From: Acidobacteriaceae bacterium
GTDB taxonomy: Bacteria; Acidobacteriota; Terriglobia; Terriglobales; Acidobacteriaceae
Assembly: GCA_030041305.1 (NCBI GenBank)
Contig: JASHOC010000124.1
Coordinates: 1 to 34,152, forward strand
DNA: 34,152 nucleotides
Reading direction: 5' to 3'
Below the pieces are notes generated by a model. That model ran no database searches. It was given only the letters and a program-made list of their open reading frames with translations, and was not told the DNA's origin. The position numbers were made by a program, and so were the translations under genes. This document shows positions 16,737-24,998 of this stretch, piece by piece (the first letter of the stretch is position 1; each line of letters begins with the position of its first letter).

Positions 16737-18590
16737 ATGGCCGCGAAAATTGAAGACTACGCACTGATTGGCGATATGGAGACCGCGGCGCTAGTGGATC
16801 GGAACGGCTCGATCGACTGGATGTGTTGGCCAGATTTTTCCGCCGAAGCCTGTTTTGCGTCGCTGCTGGGAACAGAAGAGAATGGGTATTGGAAAATTGC
16901 GCCGCTGGAAGGTGCATGGTCGTCCACCCGCCGCTATCGCGATCATACGCTGATTCTAGAAACGACCTTTGAGCATGCGGATGGAGTGGTGCGCCTCATT
17001 GATTTCATGCCGCCACGAGGAAAGCACTCCGATGTGGTGCGGATTGTGGAATGGGTGCGGGGACAGGTGCCCATGCGCATGGAGTTGGCTTTGCGCTTCA
17101 ATTACGGCTGCACGGCGCCGTGGGTGAGGGCCACGAAAGACGGCATTCGCGCGGTTGCGGGCCCCCATTTAGCGGTTCTTCACGCCTCCGTTCCGGTGCG
17201 CGGCGAGAACCTGAAGACGGTGGCGGAGTTTACTGTGCGCAAGGGCGAGCGGGTCTGGTTCACGCTCACGTACGGGGCCTCCTATGAGGCAGACCCGAAG
17301 CAGGTCGATCATGATCGGGCGTTCAGAGACACATTGCGCATTTGGCGGGGGTGGTCTGCCCGGCTCAAGTACAAGGGTCGATATCGCGAAGCCGTGGAGC
17401 GGTCGCTGATTACGCTCAAGGCGCTGACTTTTCGCCCCAGCGGCGGCATCGTGGCCGCGGTGACCACATCGCTGCCTGAATCCATCGGAGGGGTGCGCAA
17501 CTGGGATTATCGCTACTGCTGGCTGCGCGACACGACCCTCAGCTTGCTGGCGCTCATGAATGGCGGCTATTTCAACGAGGCGGAGGCGTGGCAGGATTGG
17601 TTGCTGCGCGCGCTCGCGGGAAGCCCAGACAAAGTGCAGATCATGTACGGGCTCAAGGGTGAACAGCGCCTTGGGGAATGGGAAGTTGGGGAACTGCCCG
17701 GCTACGAGAACTCGCGACCGGTGCGCGTAGGCAACGCCGCCTCGCAACAGGTGCAGCTCGATATCTACGGCGAGATGCTGGATTCGTTTTTTCATGCGCA
17801 ACACAGCATGCGGCGGCACACCGAAGATGATTTTCGCGTGTTGGTGCTGTTGCTCAAACATCTCGAAATCATCTGGCAAAACCCCGACGAAGGCATCTGG
17901 GAGACGCGTGGGGGGCCGCAGCAGTTCACTTACTCGAAGATGATGGCCTGGGTGGCGTTCGACCGGGCTGTGCTGTTGGCCGAGCAATTGAAATATGAGG
18001 CGCCGCTGGAAAAATGGAAAACCATTCGCAACGCCATCCATGACGAGATTTGCACGCTTGCATTCAACAAGAAGAAGAACAGCTTTGTGCAGGCATACGG
18101 ATCCGAAGAGCTGGATGCCTCGCTGCTGCTGATGCCCCTGGTGGGATTTTTGCCGGGCAGCGATCCGCGGGTAAAAGGGACGGTGAAGGCGATCGAGCGC
18201 GAGCTGATGCCGGATGGACTGGTGCTGCGCTACGACACTTCGAGGGTCGCGGACGGGTTGCCGGCGGGCGAGGGAGTCTTTCTGGCCTGCAGTTTTTGGA
18301 TGGTGTCGAGCCTCAAGGCCGTGGGCCGCAAACGTGACGCCGAGACGCTTTTCGAGAAACTGATCGCGCTGCGCAACGATCTGGGACTGCTCGCGGAGGA
18401 ATACGACGTGAAGGACAGGCGCATGGTGGGCAACTTTCCCCAAGCCTTTTCGCACATTGCGCTGGTGAATGCCGCATTCGAGCTGGAAGAAGGGAAGACA
18501 ATGCGCGGGCGCACGCACAGGAACATCGCGCACCAACGGACGAAACAGGCTAGGCGGGCGACAGCCCGGGCGGCGCGGAGAAACGGGTAG
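16737..18590 (+). CDS. Glycoside hydrolase family 15 (glucoamylase/trehalase-like)
   Basis: A 617-residue cytoplasmic-type GH15 enzyme with no signal peptide. The N-terminal beta-sandwich starts IEDYALIGDMETAALVDRNG with GSIDWMCWPDFS. The (alpha/alpha)6 barrel begins near residue 215 and has NWDYRYCWLRDTTLSLLAL (255-273). The likely acid/base pair is E389 in DEGIWETRGG and E554/E555 in LLAEEYD. Family members hydrolyse alpha-1,4-linked glucans or trehalose in an inverting reaction. The C-terminal 30 residues are an Arg/Ala-rich tail beyond the usual domain. The ATG follows an AAGGA site. Trehalase versus glucoamylase activity cannot be separated here. Confidence 0.87.
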   Translation: MAAKIEDYALIGDMETAALVDRNGSIDWMCWPDFSAEACFASLLGTEENGYWKIAPLEGAWSSTRRYRDHTLILETTFEHADGVVRLIDFMPPRGKHSDVVRIVEWVRGQVPMRMELALRFNYGCTAPWVRATKDGIRAVAGPHLAVLHASVPVRGENLKTVAEFTVRKGERVWFTLTYGASYEADPKQVDHDRAFRDTLRIWRGWSARLKYKGRYREAVERSLITLKALTFRPSGGIVAAVTTSLPESIGGVRNWDYRYCWLRDTTLSLLALMNGGYFNEAEAWQDWLLRALAGSPDKVQIMYGLKGEQRLGEWEVGELPGYENSRPVRVGNAASQQVQLDIYGEMLDSFFHAQHSMRRHTEDDFRVLVLLLKHLEIIWQNPDEGIWETRGGPQQFTYSKMMAWVAFDRAVLLAEQLKYEAPLEKWKTIRNAIHDEICTLAFNKKKNSFVQAYGSEELDASLLLMPLVGFLPGSDPRVKGTVKAIERELMPDGLVLRYDTSRVADGLPAGEGVFLACSFWMVSSLKAVGRKRDAETLFEKLIALRNDLGLLAEEYDVKDRRMVGNFPQAFSHIALVNAAFELEEGKTMRGRTHRNIAHQRTKQARRATARAARRNG

Positions 18591-18646
18591 TTTCACCAGT
18601 TTCGCGCGTCTATAGTTACAATGGAGTTAGGAGTCGTTCAATCCAC

Positions 18647-19318
18647 ATGTGCCGTTTTCTTTCCTTTGCCCGTTCCTTCGGGAACCGCTATGGCTGTTTC
18701 AGCCTCTTTTGGGGCCTTGCCGTCCTGCTGCTTGTGGGGCCTGCTGCGCGGGCGCAATTCGGGCCGCCGCCCACCACGCCGGTTCACGATCCCGCCGCGT
18801 TGAAGCCGCCGGCCGGGGCTCGGGTCGCTATTATCGAGTTCGAGGACATGGAATGTCCCGATTGCGCAGCCGCCAACCCGGTGCTGAAGGACGCCGCCTC
18901 CAAGTACGACATTCCCTGGATCCGCTATGATTTCCCGCTTCCCTTCCACCCGTGGAGCTTCCAGGCCGCGGTGTATGCGCGTTGGTTTGACCTGAAGAGC
19001 AAAGCGCTCGGCAACGCTTACCGCGACACGGTGTTCGCCGACCAGCCTTCGATTGAAACCCCGGCTGCGCTGACGCAATTTACGCAGAAATTCGCTCAGA
19101 GCCATGGCGTCGCCCTGCCGTTTTCGATCGATCCCCAGGGCAAGCTATCCGCCGAGGTGAAGGGCGATTACGCGCTCGGCCAGCGCATCGGAATCGAGCA
19201 CACGCCGACGATTTGGGTGGTGACCGACGGCGGCAAGGCTCCGCCGTTTATTGAAGTGGTGGACCGCAGCAAACTGTTTCAGATCATCGATCAGGCGCTG
19301 GCGGAAACCAAGCGATAG
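18647..19318 (+). CDS. Exported DsbA-like thioredoxin-fold protein
   Basis: A 223-residue protein with an N-terminal hydrophobic signal or anchor (about 18-36, ending AARAQ). A DsbA/BdbD-like domain follows. The active site is C70-P-D-C73 in EFEDMECPDCAAANP, and the cis-proline loop is IEHTPTIWVV. CPDC is a less common variant of the usual CPHC or CPYC. The catalytic insert fits disulfide oxidation or isomerisation in the periplasm. It lies 56 bp after the GH15 gene on the same strand and could be co-transcribed. The start is fixed by the signal peptide. The substrate is unknown; the secreted proteins in this window are possible clients. Confidence 0.83.
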   Translation: MCRFLSFARSFGNRYGCFSLFWGLAVLLLVGPAARAQFGPPPTTPVHDPAALKPPAGARVAIIEFEDMECPDCAAANPVLKDAASKYDIPWIRYDFPLPFHPWSFQAAVYARWFDLKSKALGNAYRDTVFADQPSIETPAALTQFTQKFAQSHGVALPFSIDPQGKLSAEVKGDYALGQRIGIEHTPTIWVVTDGGKAPPFIEVVDRSKLFQIIDQALAETKR

Positions 19319-19407
19319 CTGCTGGTTACAAAAACCGCTTGGGGGTCCGTCATGCTCTTGCATGGTTACCTATTCGGCAAGAGGCTCTGAGCTGCTCTGC
19401 TGCGCGC

Positions 19408-20436
19408 TCAATCCCCCGTTTGAATCTTGACCAGCTCCTGGCCGCCGGGCGCGATCATGCGAGTTTGCGGGGCGCGCCAGTAGTCGATATGGCTCACTTG
19501 GTGAACGCAACTGATGGTGCAGTTGGGGGCGCAGCTTTTGGCGGTGAGGAACTCGCGCTTGAGTTCGGCGCGGGTATATTCGACGACCGGCACGCCGGGG
19601 TAGCCGCGCTGCTGGGAGCAGTAGTGGACCAGGCCGTCTTCGCAGATATAGAGGTAACGCGACCCGGCGCGGCAGCGCCATTCATTCGGCAGGCCCTGGG
19701 CGATGGCTTCCTGAAACTGATTGAATCGCGAATAGTTGCGCTTGCGCATGCGACGCATCTCGAAGTAGACGCGCGCTTCGTCAGGGCGGAGCGGCTTAAG
19801 CTGACCGTCGCCGTCGTGGATGATGCCGATGGTTGAGGTAAAGCCCAGTTCGAGGGCGCGGCGGCCGATGACCAGCGCATCATTGGGGTTGCGGATGCCT
19901 CCGCCGACCACGGAGTTGATATTGACGTGGAATTCGGCGAATTGGGCGAGCATCTGGAGCTTTTTATCCAGGACCTTGAGGCTCTTTTTGGAAACTTCGT
20001 CGGGCTCCAGGTTGTCGATCGAAATCTGCATGTGATCGAGGCCGGCGCGGTTGAGGCGCTCGATACGCTCCTGGTTGAGCAGATAGCCGTTGGTGATCAT
20101 GCCGGCCATAGCGCCCGTGCGGCGCATGCGGCGGATGACGTCATCCAGTTGCGGATGGGTAAGGGGTTCGCCGCCGGAGATGGTGATGATGCTTGTGCCC
20201 AGCCGGCCCAGCGCGTCGATGCGACGGACCATTTCCTCGAGCGGCACGGGTTCGGAAACCTTATCGTACTCATTGCAGTAGGCGCAGCTCAAGTTACAGT
20301 AGCGCATGGGGATAATCTGCGCCATGACGGGATGGGAAGTGGAAGCGAGCGCCCAGCCCACCAGCCTCAGTTCGCGCAGTTTGCGCGAGGCCGCCAACCA
20401 GCGGCCGCGGAGCGTGGCTCTGCGAGGAGTCGCCAT
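19408..20436 (-). CDS. Radical SAM protein with extra C-terminal cysteine clusters
   Basis: A 342-residue radical SAM protein. The [4Fe-4S] motif is C47-NLS-C51-AY-C54, followed by SGGEP (87-91) and a TIM-barrel body. C-terminal to the barrel are C255, C265, C273, C302, C306 and C310. They suggest a SPASM/twitch-like auxiliary iron-sulfur site, with the order C-x9-C-x7-C then C-x3-C-x3-C. The N-terminal 40 residues have a partly hydrophobic segment ([17 protein letters not shown]), as in HpnH-like proteins. No peptide-precursor gene is adjacent. It is convergent with the DsbA-like gene. The substrate is unknown; peptide, hopanoid or cofactor chemistry would all be compatible. Confidence 0.8.
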   Translation of the reverse strand: MATPRRATLRGRWLAASRKLRELRLVGWALASTSHPVMAQIIPMRYCNLSCAYCNEYDKVSEPVPLEEMVRRIDALGRLGTSIITISGGEPLTHPQLDDVIRRMRRTGAMAGMITNGYLLNQERIERLNRAGLDHMQISIDNLEPDEVSKKSLKVLDKKLQMLAQFAEFHVNINSVVGGGIRNPNDALVIGRRALELGFTSTIGIIHDGDGQLKPLRPDEARVYFEMRRMRKRNYSRFNQFQEAIAQGLPNEWRCRAGSRYLYICEDGLVHYCSQQRGYPGVPVVEYTRAELKREFLTAKSCAPNCTISCVHQVSHIDYWRAPQTRMIAPGGQELVKIQTGD

Positions 20437-20540
20437 GGTCTCTATTGAAACACAGTGGCAGCCGATGATGACGCGGCAGGACCCCTACCCGCGAGCTTCT
20501 GAGATTTGGCTGTTTCCGGTTGAATGTGATTTCTGTGGTT

Positions 20541-20599
20541 TCCCACCCTTTGCCAAAGGACGAGCAAAACGGTAGGGCGTCCCTAAGCGAAGGGTGGGA
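20541..20599. repeat. REP-like hairpin after the phospholipase gene
   Basis: TCCCACCCTT (20541-20550) and AAGGGTGGGA (20590-20599) are exact reverse complements. Imperfect pairing continues inward for about 15 more bp. It lies 15 bp beyond the stop of the phospholipase-like gene, so in that transcript it would form a 3'-end hairpin. No T-tract follows. The CCCACCCTT / AAGGGTGGG signature looks like a dispersed intergenic repeat known to me from Terriglobia sequences. Confidence 0.65.
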
Positions 20600-20613
20600 G
20601 TCCATGTCTGTCG

Positions 20614-22035
20614 CTATTCGGCCGGGCGGGTGTACGTGGCATACGGCTCGGGCTCGGAGCTGGTAGGCATGGCTGCCAGAGTTTGGAGGTCGGCTTGCAC
20701 CTGCGCCCACCGTCTCCGGTCCTGTTTGGTGGTGATGGGCGCGTCGGGGTTGGCGTAATAGGTTTGAATGGCGATCTTGATGCCGGCGGGGATAGGCTGC
20801 GCAGGCTGACGCGTGAGGCGGTGAAGAAGCCCGGCGAAGGTAGAGTCGGTGAGAGAGTAGCCTCCAGGCTTGACGACATCGCCAGTATCGAGATCGCGAT
20901 TGGGCAAGGGATGGCGCGGGTCCTGTGTTGAGGAAAGCAGATCCGAGTCATCGCCCCTGCGCGCCGGCAAGGGCAGCGGCGCCGAGGGCTGTGCGTGCGG
21001 GTCAGGGGCGGCGGGAGCATCGGGATGGACGTGCGCCGGCGGCGTGAAGCGGGCGAGGATCTCCCGCAGAGCACCGGTTGAGCGAACCACACTGTGCATG
21101 TAATCGCCTTCGGTTGCCGGGGTGGGACCCTTGATCGCGACCATCGAGAGTGGGCCGACTTTGGGCGCCACGAAAATCAATGCGGCAAGAGCGTAGGTTT
21201 CAAATCCAGCGTGGCGGCGGTAGACGCCCCAATGGTCGAGCGCCGCGGCGCCCGAGGCTTCTTTTTCGATCTCGGCGGCGTCCGCCGTGGCGGGTTCCGT
21301 TGGCTCGCCGCGGCGATGGAGAACCGTGACCGCATAGGCGATGCGGGGAATGAAGGTGTGAACGGCGAACCGGTATTCGCGGACGTTGAAGCGGTGTTGG
21401 CTATGATCGCCAAAATCGACCAGGCCGTAGGTCTGATAGAAAGCCAGCGAAAGCTCACGCACCGGAACCTTGAGGCCGATGTGGCGCTTATAGGTGAGCG
21501 GAGCGATGCGATGATGAGCGATTTCATCGATATCGAAGGCGAATTCGGCGCGGACGTGCTGGTGTTTGCCTTCGGCATAGCTGACGACGGGGCCATAGCG
21601 AGCGCGGAGTTTGGGGAACTCGACAGGAACGGCGAGGTCGGTGGCTTCGGAGTGGCCGACGGAGTCGCCCACGTAATGAGAGAGCGCGCCGACGGCGAAG
21701 GCGAGCTCGTCCGCGTTGTGCGCATTGCGAAAGAGATTGACGACGAAATCTCCCGAACGCACATAGTGGGTGAGATCCGAAAAGAAGCGGTCGCCATACG
21801 GATAATAGCCGATGTCCTGGATCACGCAGCCGCCGTAGGCGTAAGCGCGGGCGCGGCGGAGATCGGCGGGGGTGAGATGGGGATAGCGGCTGAGGAGGAG
21901 GGGAACGATCGAGTCTTGCCATGTAAGGTCGATGAGCTGTTCGTGCGTCATGAGGCCATACGGCGCGGCGAGAGGCGGACTGGAGACGAGGAGAAGAAAC
22001 AGGAATGAGAGCCGCAGCGGGCGGGGGATGGACAT
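20614..22035 (-). CDS. Exported zinc-dependent phospholipase C-like protein
   Basis: A 473-residue protein with a Sec signal peptide (residues 1-24, ending LAAPYG). The zinc PLC/P1-nuclease-like fold (about 25-300) shows H31 (MTHEQLIDLTW), D74 (VIQDIGYYPYGD), H90, H120, D124 and H128 (ALSHYVGDSVGHSE), in the order of the trinuclear zinc ligands. A hydrophobic segment (about 280-300) precedes a Pro/His-rich linker (about 320-390) and a C-terminal helical part. The ATG at 22035 is chosen over a TTG 15 nt upstream, because it starts the signal peptide directly. It lies 90 bp downstream of the metallophosphoesterase gene, likely in one operon. It is predicted to act outside the cytoplasm. Confidence 0.8.
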   Translation of the reverse strand: MSIPRPLRLSFLFLLLVSSPPLAAPYGLMTHEQLIDLTWQDSIVPLLLSRYPHLTPADLRRARAYAYGGCVIQDIGYYPYGDRFFSDLTHYVRSGDFVVNLFRNAHNADELAFAVGALSHYVGDSVGHSEATDLAVPVEFPKLRARYGPVVSYAEGKHQHVRAEFAFDIDEIAHHRIAPLTYKRHIGLKVPVRELSLAFYQTYGLVDFGDHSQHRFNVREYRFAVHTFIPRIAYAVTVLHRRGEPTEPATADAAEIEKEASGAAALDHWGVYRRHAGFETYALAALIFVAPKVGPLSMVAIKGPTPATEGDYMHSVVRSTGALREILARFTPPAHVHPDAPAAPDPHAQPSAPLPLPARRGDDSDLLSSTQDPRHPLPNRDLDTGDVVKPGGYSLTDSTFAGLLHRLTRQPAQPIPAGIKIAIQTYYANPDAPITTKQDRRRWAQVQADLQTLAAMPTSSEPEPYATYTRPAE

Positions 22036-22125
22036 CGTAATCCGGCGCAATGGAGAGACCTGGATTGGGGCCGGCGAGCGAGGACCCGAAGGGTTAGATG
22101 CAAGCGGCCCCGATACGAGAGGCGA

Positions 22126-23028
22126 TCAGGCGGAGCGAGGCTCGGCGCGGAAAGTGAAAACGGTGATTTCAGGAGGGCAATCGAAGCGGAAAGGGAAGCC
22201 GACGGCGCCGAGGCCGCGATTGACATAGAGCTGCATGCCGCCGGGGTGGAACCACCCTTCGATAAAAACTTTGCCCAAGGGGGGAAGGTACAAGGGAGGG
22301 AGATACGGGACGCGGACTTGGCCGCCATGGGTATGGCCGCTGAGCATGAGGGCGACCGCCTGGCCGGCAGGATGAGCGGCGAGTTGGTTGGCGTAGTCCG
22401 GGGCGTGGCAGAGCAGGACGATGGGCTCGTGAGGAAGATGGCGGATGGAGGCGGGGATGGCGCCGTCGGGATCGGGCTGCCCGCAGACGGCGTCATCGAG
22501 GCCGGCCAGCCAGATGCGGGCGCCGTCGCGCTCCAGGGGCAGGTTGGAGTTGATGAGCATGGGAATGCCGTTGGAGGTGAAGGCGCGGGTCACCTCCTGC
22601 CCGCTCACCATCACGTCGTGGTTGCCGAGGATAGCGTACACCTGGCGGCACTGGAGAGTCTTGAGGATGCCGGCGCATTGCCAGGCGGCCCCGATGGCGA
22701 ATTTGCGCGTGCCGATTTCGTGCGTGACGTAGTCGCCGGTGAGGAAAACGGCGTCGGGCGCGAGGCGATTGACCTGGGCCACGGCATCGCGCAAGAAGTA
22801 AGGCTCGGTGAATTCATCGAGATGAATATCGCTGAGCTGGGCGACGCGAAAGCCGTCAAAGGGGGCGGGAAGGCTGGGGAGAAAGGCATCCTGGTGGGTG
22901 ATTTGGGTGGCATGGCGCTCGAATTCGCCGGCGTAGAGCGCCAAGGCTCCGACGGCGCATGCGCCCCCAGTTAAGAAATGTCGGCGGGAGATAACACCAG
23001 TCCTCGGCGGGGAAGCAAGCAAGGTCAC
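22126..23028 (-). CDS. Tat-exported metallophosphoesterase (YaeI-like)
   Basis: A 300-residue calcineurin-like phosphoesterase with a twin-arginine signal (SRRHFLTGG, 14-22). Metal ligands appear as D67-I-H69, D99 (LTGDY), N136-H137-D138 (LGNHD), H208 and the terminal GHTHGG (231-236), the standard order of the two-metal site. Related YaeI proteins act on phosphodiesters or lipid pyrophosphates. The only start giving the Tat signal is GTG at 23028, with a weak ribosome site. The phospholipase C-like gene follows 90 bp downstream. Together they could release and dephosphorylate phospholipid head groups, but that joint role is inferred. Confidence 0.85.
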   Translation of the reverse strand: MTLLASPPRTGVISRRHFLTGGACAVGALALYAGEFERHATQITHQDAFLPSLPAPFDGFRVAQLSDIHLDEFTEPYFLRDAVAQVNRLAPDAVFLTGDYVTHEIGTRKFAIGAAWQCAGILKTLQCRQVYAILGNHDVMVSGQEVTRAFTSNGIPMLINSNLPLERDGARIWLAGLDDAVCGQPDPDGAIPASIRHLPHEPIVLLCHAPDYANQLAAHPAGQAVALMLSGHTHGGQVRVPYLPPLYLPPLGKVFIEGWFHPGGMQLYVNRGLGAVGFPFRFDCPPEITVFTFRAEPRSA

Positions 23029-23253
23029 AATCTGTATCTATGGTATCGGATTTTGCGGGTTGGCGGAGAGGTTTCAGCCTGCGCGGGCGAGGGAGTTTCA
23101 GCCACGCCGAAATGCAGCCACAAACGCCTATGATATATTCTCGCGCAGCCGGCGAGCTTGAACTCGTGATCGAAGTGCAGACACTGGAGCATCCGGCCAT
23201 GAGGACCTGCAGCGAAGCCCGGGGTAGGGGATGGCAGCGAAGATGAGGATGGA

Positions 23254-24945
23254 ATGAAGGTCTTTTGGATTCTAGCCGTTTTGTCGGCGTCGAGCAGTGC
23301 GATGGCATGGCAGGCGGCGTCGCCGGGGCCGATGACAGAGCATCCAATTCCACGCCTTGTGCAGCACGATGGACGTTACGCCCTGCTGGTGGACGGGGCG
23401 CCCTACCTGATGCTTGGGGCTCAATCGAACAACTCGAGCGACTGGCCGGCGACACTGCCCGAGGTATGGGCCGCGATTGAGTATCTGCACGCCAACACGC
23501 TGGAGACGCCGATCTACTGGGAACAGTTCGAGCCTAGGGAGGGGCAATTCGACTACTCGGAGGTGGACACGGTGCTGGCGCAGGCCCGCGCGCACCACGT
23601 TCATCTGGTGCTGCTTTGGTTCGGAACGTGGAAGAACGGAAGCCAGCACTATATGCCCGAATGGATGAAGCTCGATCCGCAGCGCTACTTCCACGTAATG
23701 AACAAGGAAGGCGAGTATGTCGACTCACCCTCCCCGTTTGCGACCGCGTCTCTCGAAGCAGACAAGCGCGCGTTCACGGCATTCATGCAGCACCTCAAGG
23801 AGGCCGATCAAGAGAGGACGGTGCTGATGGTGCAGGTGGAGAATGAAACCGGCACGTGGGGAACCGTGCGCGATTACTCTGCGGAGGCAAACAAGCTGTT
23901 TGAGGGTCCGGTTCCGGCTGAAGTGATGAAGGCCATGGGCAAAACGCCGTCGGCGCCGGATCCGAGTTGGGAGCAAGCATTCGGCCCCGAGGCTGAAATT
24001 TATCTCCATGCCTGGGCGGTTTCAAGGTACGTAGAGCAAGTTGCCGCGGCGGGAAAGGCGGCTTACCCATTGCCGCTCGATTGCAACGCCGCGTTGCGCG
24101 ATCCGCTCAAACCGGAAACGCCCGTCACCTATGAGAGCGGCGGCCCGACGGACAACGTGATTCCCATCTGGAAGGCCGAGGCGCCAGCGATCGATATTCT
24201 GGCGCCTGATATCTACCTGCAGGGCACGGCGCAGTATTTAAAGGTTCTCGAACTCTATCATCGTCCCGACAATGCAATATTGGTTCCGGAAACCAGCGGT
24301 TCGGCGCGTTCGGCGCGGTTCTTTTTTTCCGCGCTCGGCCTACAGGCCATCGGTTACTCGCCATTCGGGCTGGATTACACGCGAGCACCGACGGTTTTGC
24401 CCGGCGAAACGGATACCTCGAAAAACGCGTTTCTGGATCCGACCGTGCAGAATTACGAGCTGATCGGTCCAATGATGCGCGATGTGGCGCGGCTGAATTA
24501 CGAAGGCAAGTTGCAGGCTACGTCAGAGGTGGAAGGCGAACCTGTGCAAACGCTTCATTTTGGCGACTGGGACGCGGTGGTTTCCTACGGAGTTGGCCGG
24601 AGGGGCCCGGCAAAAGGAAACCCGGAGCCGATGGGACGCGCGCTGGTGGCGGAACTTGGGGAGAACCGGTTTCTGGTGACGGGATTTTATTGCCACGTCG
24701 ATTTCCGGCCGGCCGGGACCGCGCAGCAGAGGAAGTCAGGGCAGATTGTGGTAGGAATGGGACAAACCCCTTCCGCGGAGATCGACGGCAAGTGGGTGCA
24801 TCGGCAATTTCTGCGCGTCGAGGCAGGCGAGTACGAAGATGGCGCTTTCAAGTTCCTGCGCATTCTGAACGGCGATCAGACGGACTACGGGCTGCCGCTC
24901 GGTTCGCAGCCGGAGGTGCTGCGGGTGTCAGTGGCGACGTACTGA
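23254..24945 (+). CDS. Secreted DUF5597 glycoside hydrolase (GH35/GH42-like)
   Basis: A 563-residue exported glycosidase. A signal peptide (1-20, ending AMA) precedes a TIM barrel (about 30-390) and a C-terminal DUF5597-type beta domain (about 400-563). The barrel has WEQFEPREGQFDY (89-101), the acid/base in VQVENETG (N197-E198), and a candidate nucleophile E346 in ILVPETSGS. This layout is that of GH35-like beta-galactosidases. A GAGG site sits close to the ATG. Divergent from the metallophosphoesterase, with a 225-bp gap. It converges with rmuC. Galactoside specificity is likely but not proven. Confidence 0.85.
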   Translation: MKVFWILAVLSASSSAMAWQAASPGPMTEHPIPRLVQHDGRYALLVDGAPYLMLGAQSNNSSDWPATLPEVWAAIEYLHANTLETPIYWEQFEPREGQFDYSEVDTVLAQARAHHVHLVLLWFGTWKNGSQHYMPEWMKLDPQRYFHVMNKEGEYVDSPSPFATASLEADKRAFTAFMQHLKEADQERTVLMVQVENETGTWGTVRDYSAEANKLFEGPVPAEVMKAMGKTPSAPDPSWEQAFGPEAEIYLHAWAVSRYVEQVAAAGKAAYPLPLDCNAALRDPLKPETPVTYESGGPTDNVIPIWKAEAPAIDILAPDIYLQGTAQYLKVLELYHRPDNAILVPETSGSARSARFFFSALGLQAIGYSPFGLDYTRAPTVLPGETDTSKNAFLDPTVQNYELIGPMMRDVARLNYEGKLQATSEVEGEPVQTLHFGDWDAVVSYGVGRRGPAKGNPEPMGRALVAELGENRFLVTGFYCHVDFRPAGTAQQRKSGQIVVGMGQTPSAEIDGKWVHRQFLRVEAGEYEDGAFKFLRILNGDQTDYGLPLGSQPEVLRVSVATY

Positions 24946-24998
24946 CACCGGAAAGCCGGCTGAAGCGCTCGGCCAAGACGCATGTTCAGCCCAAGGAG

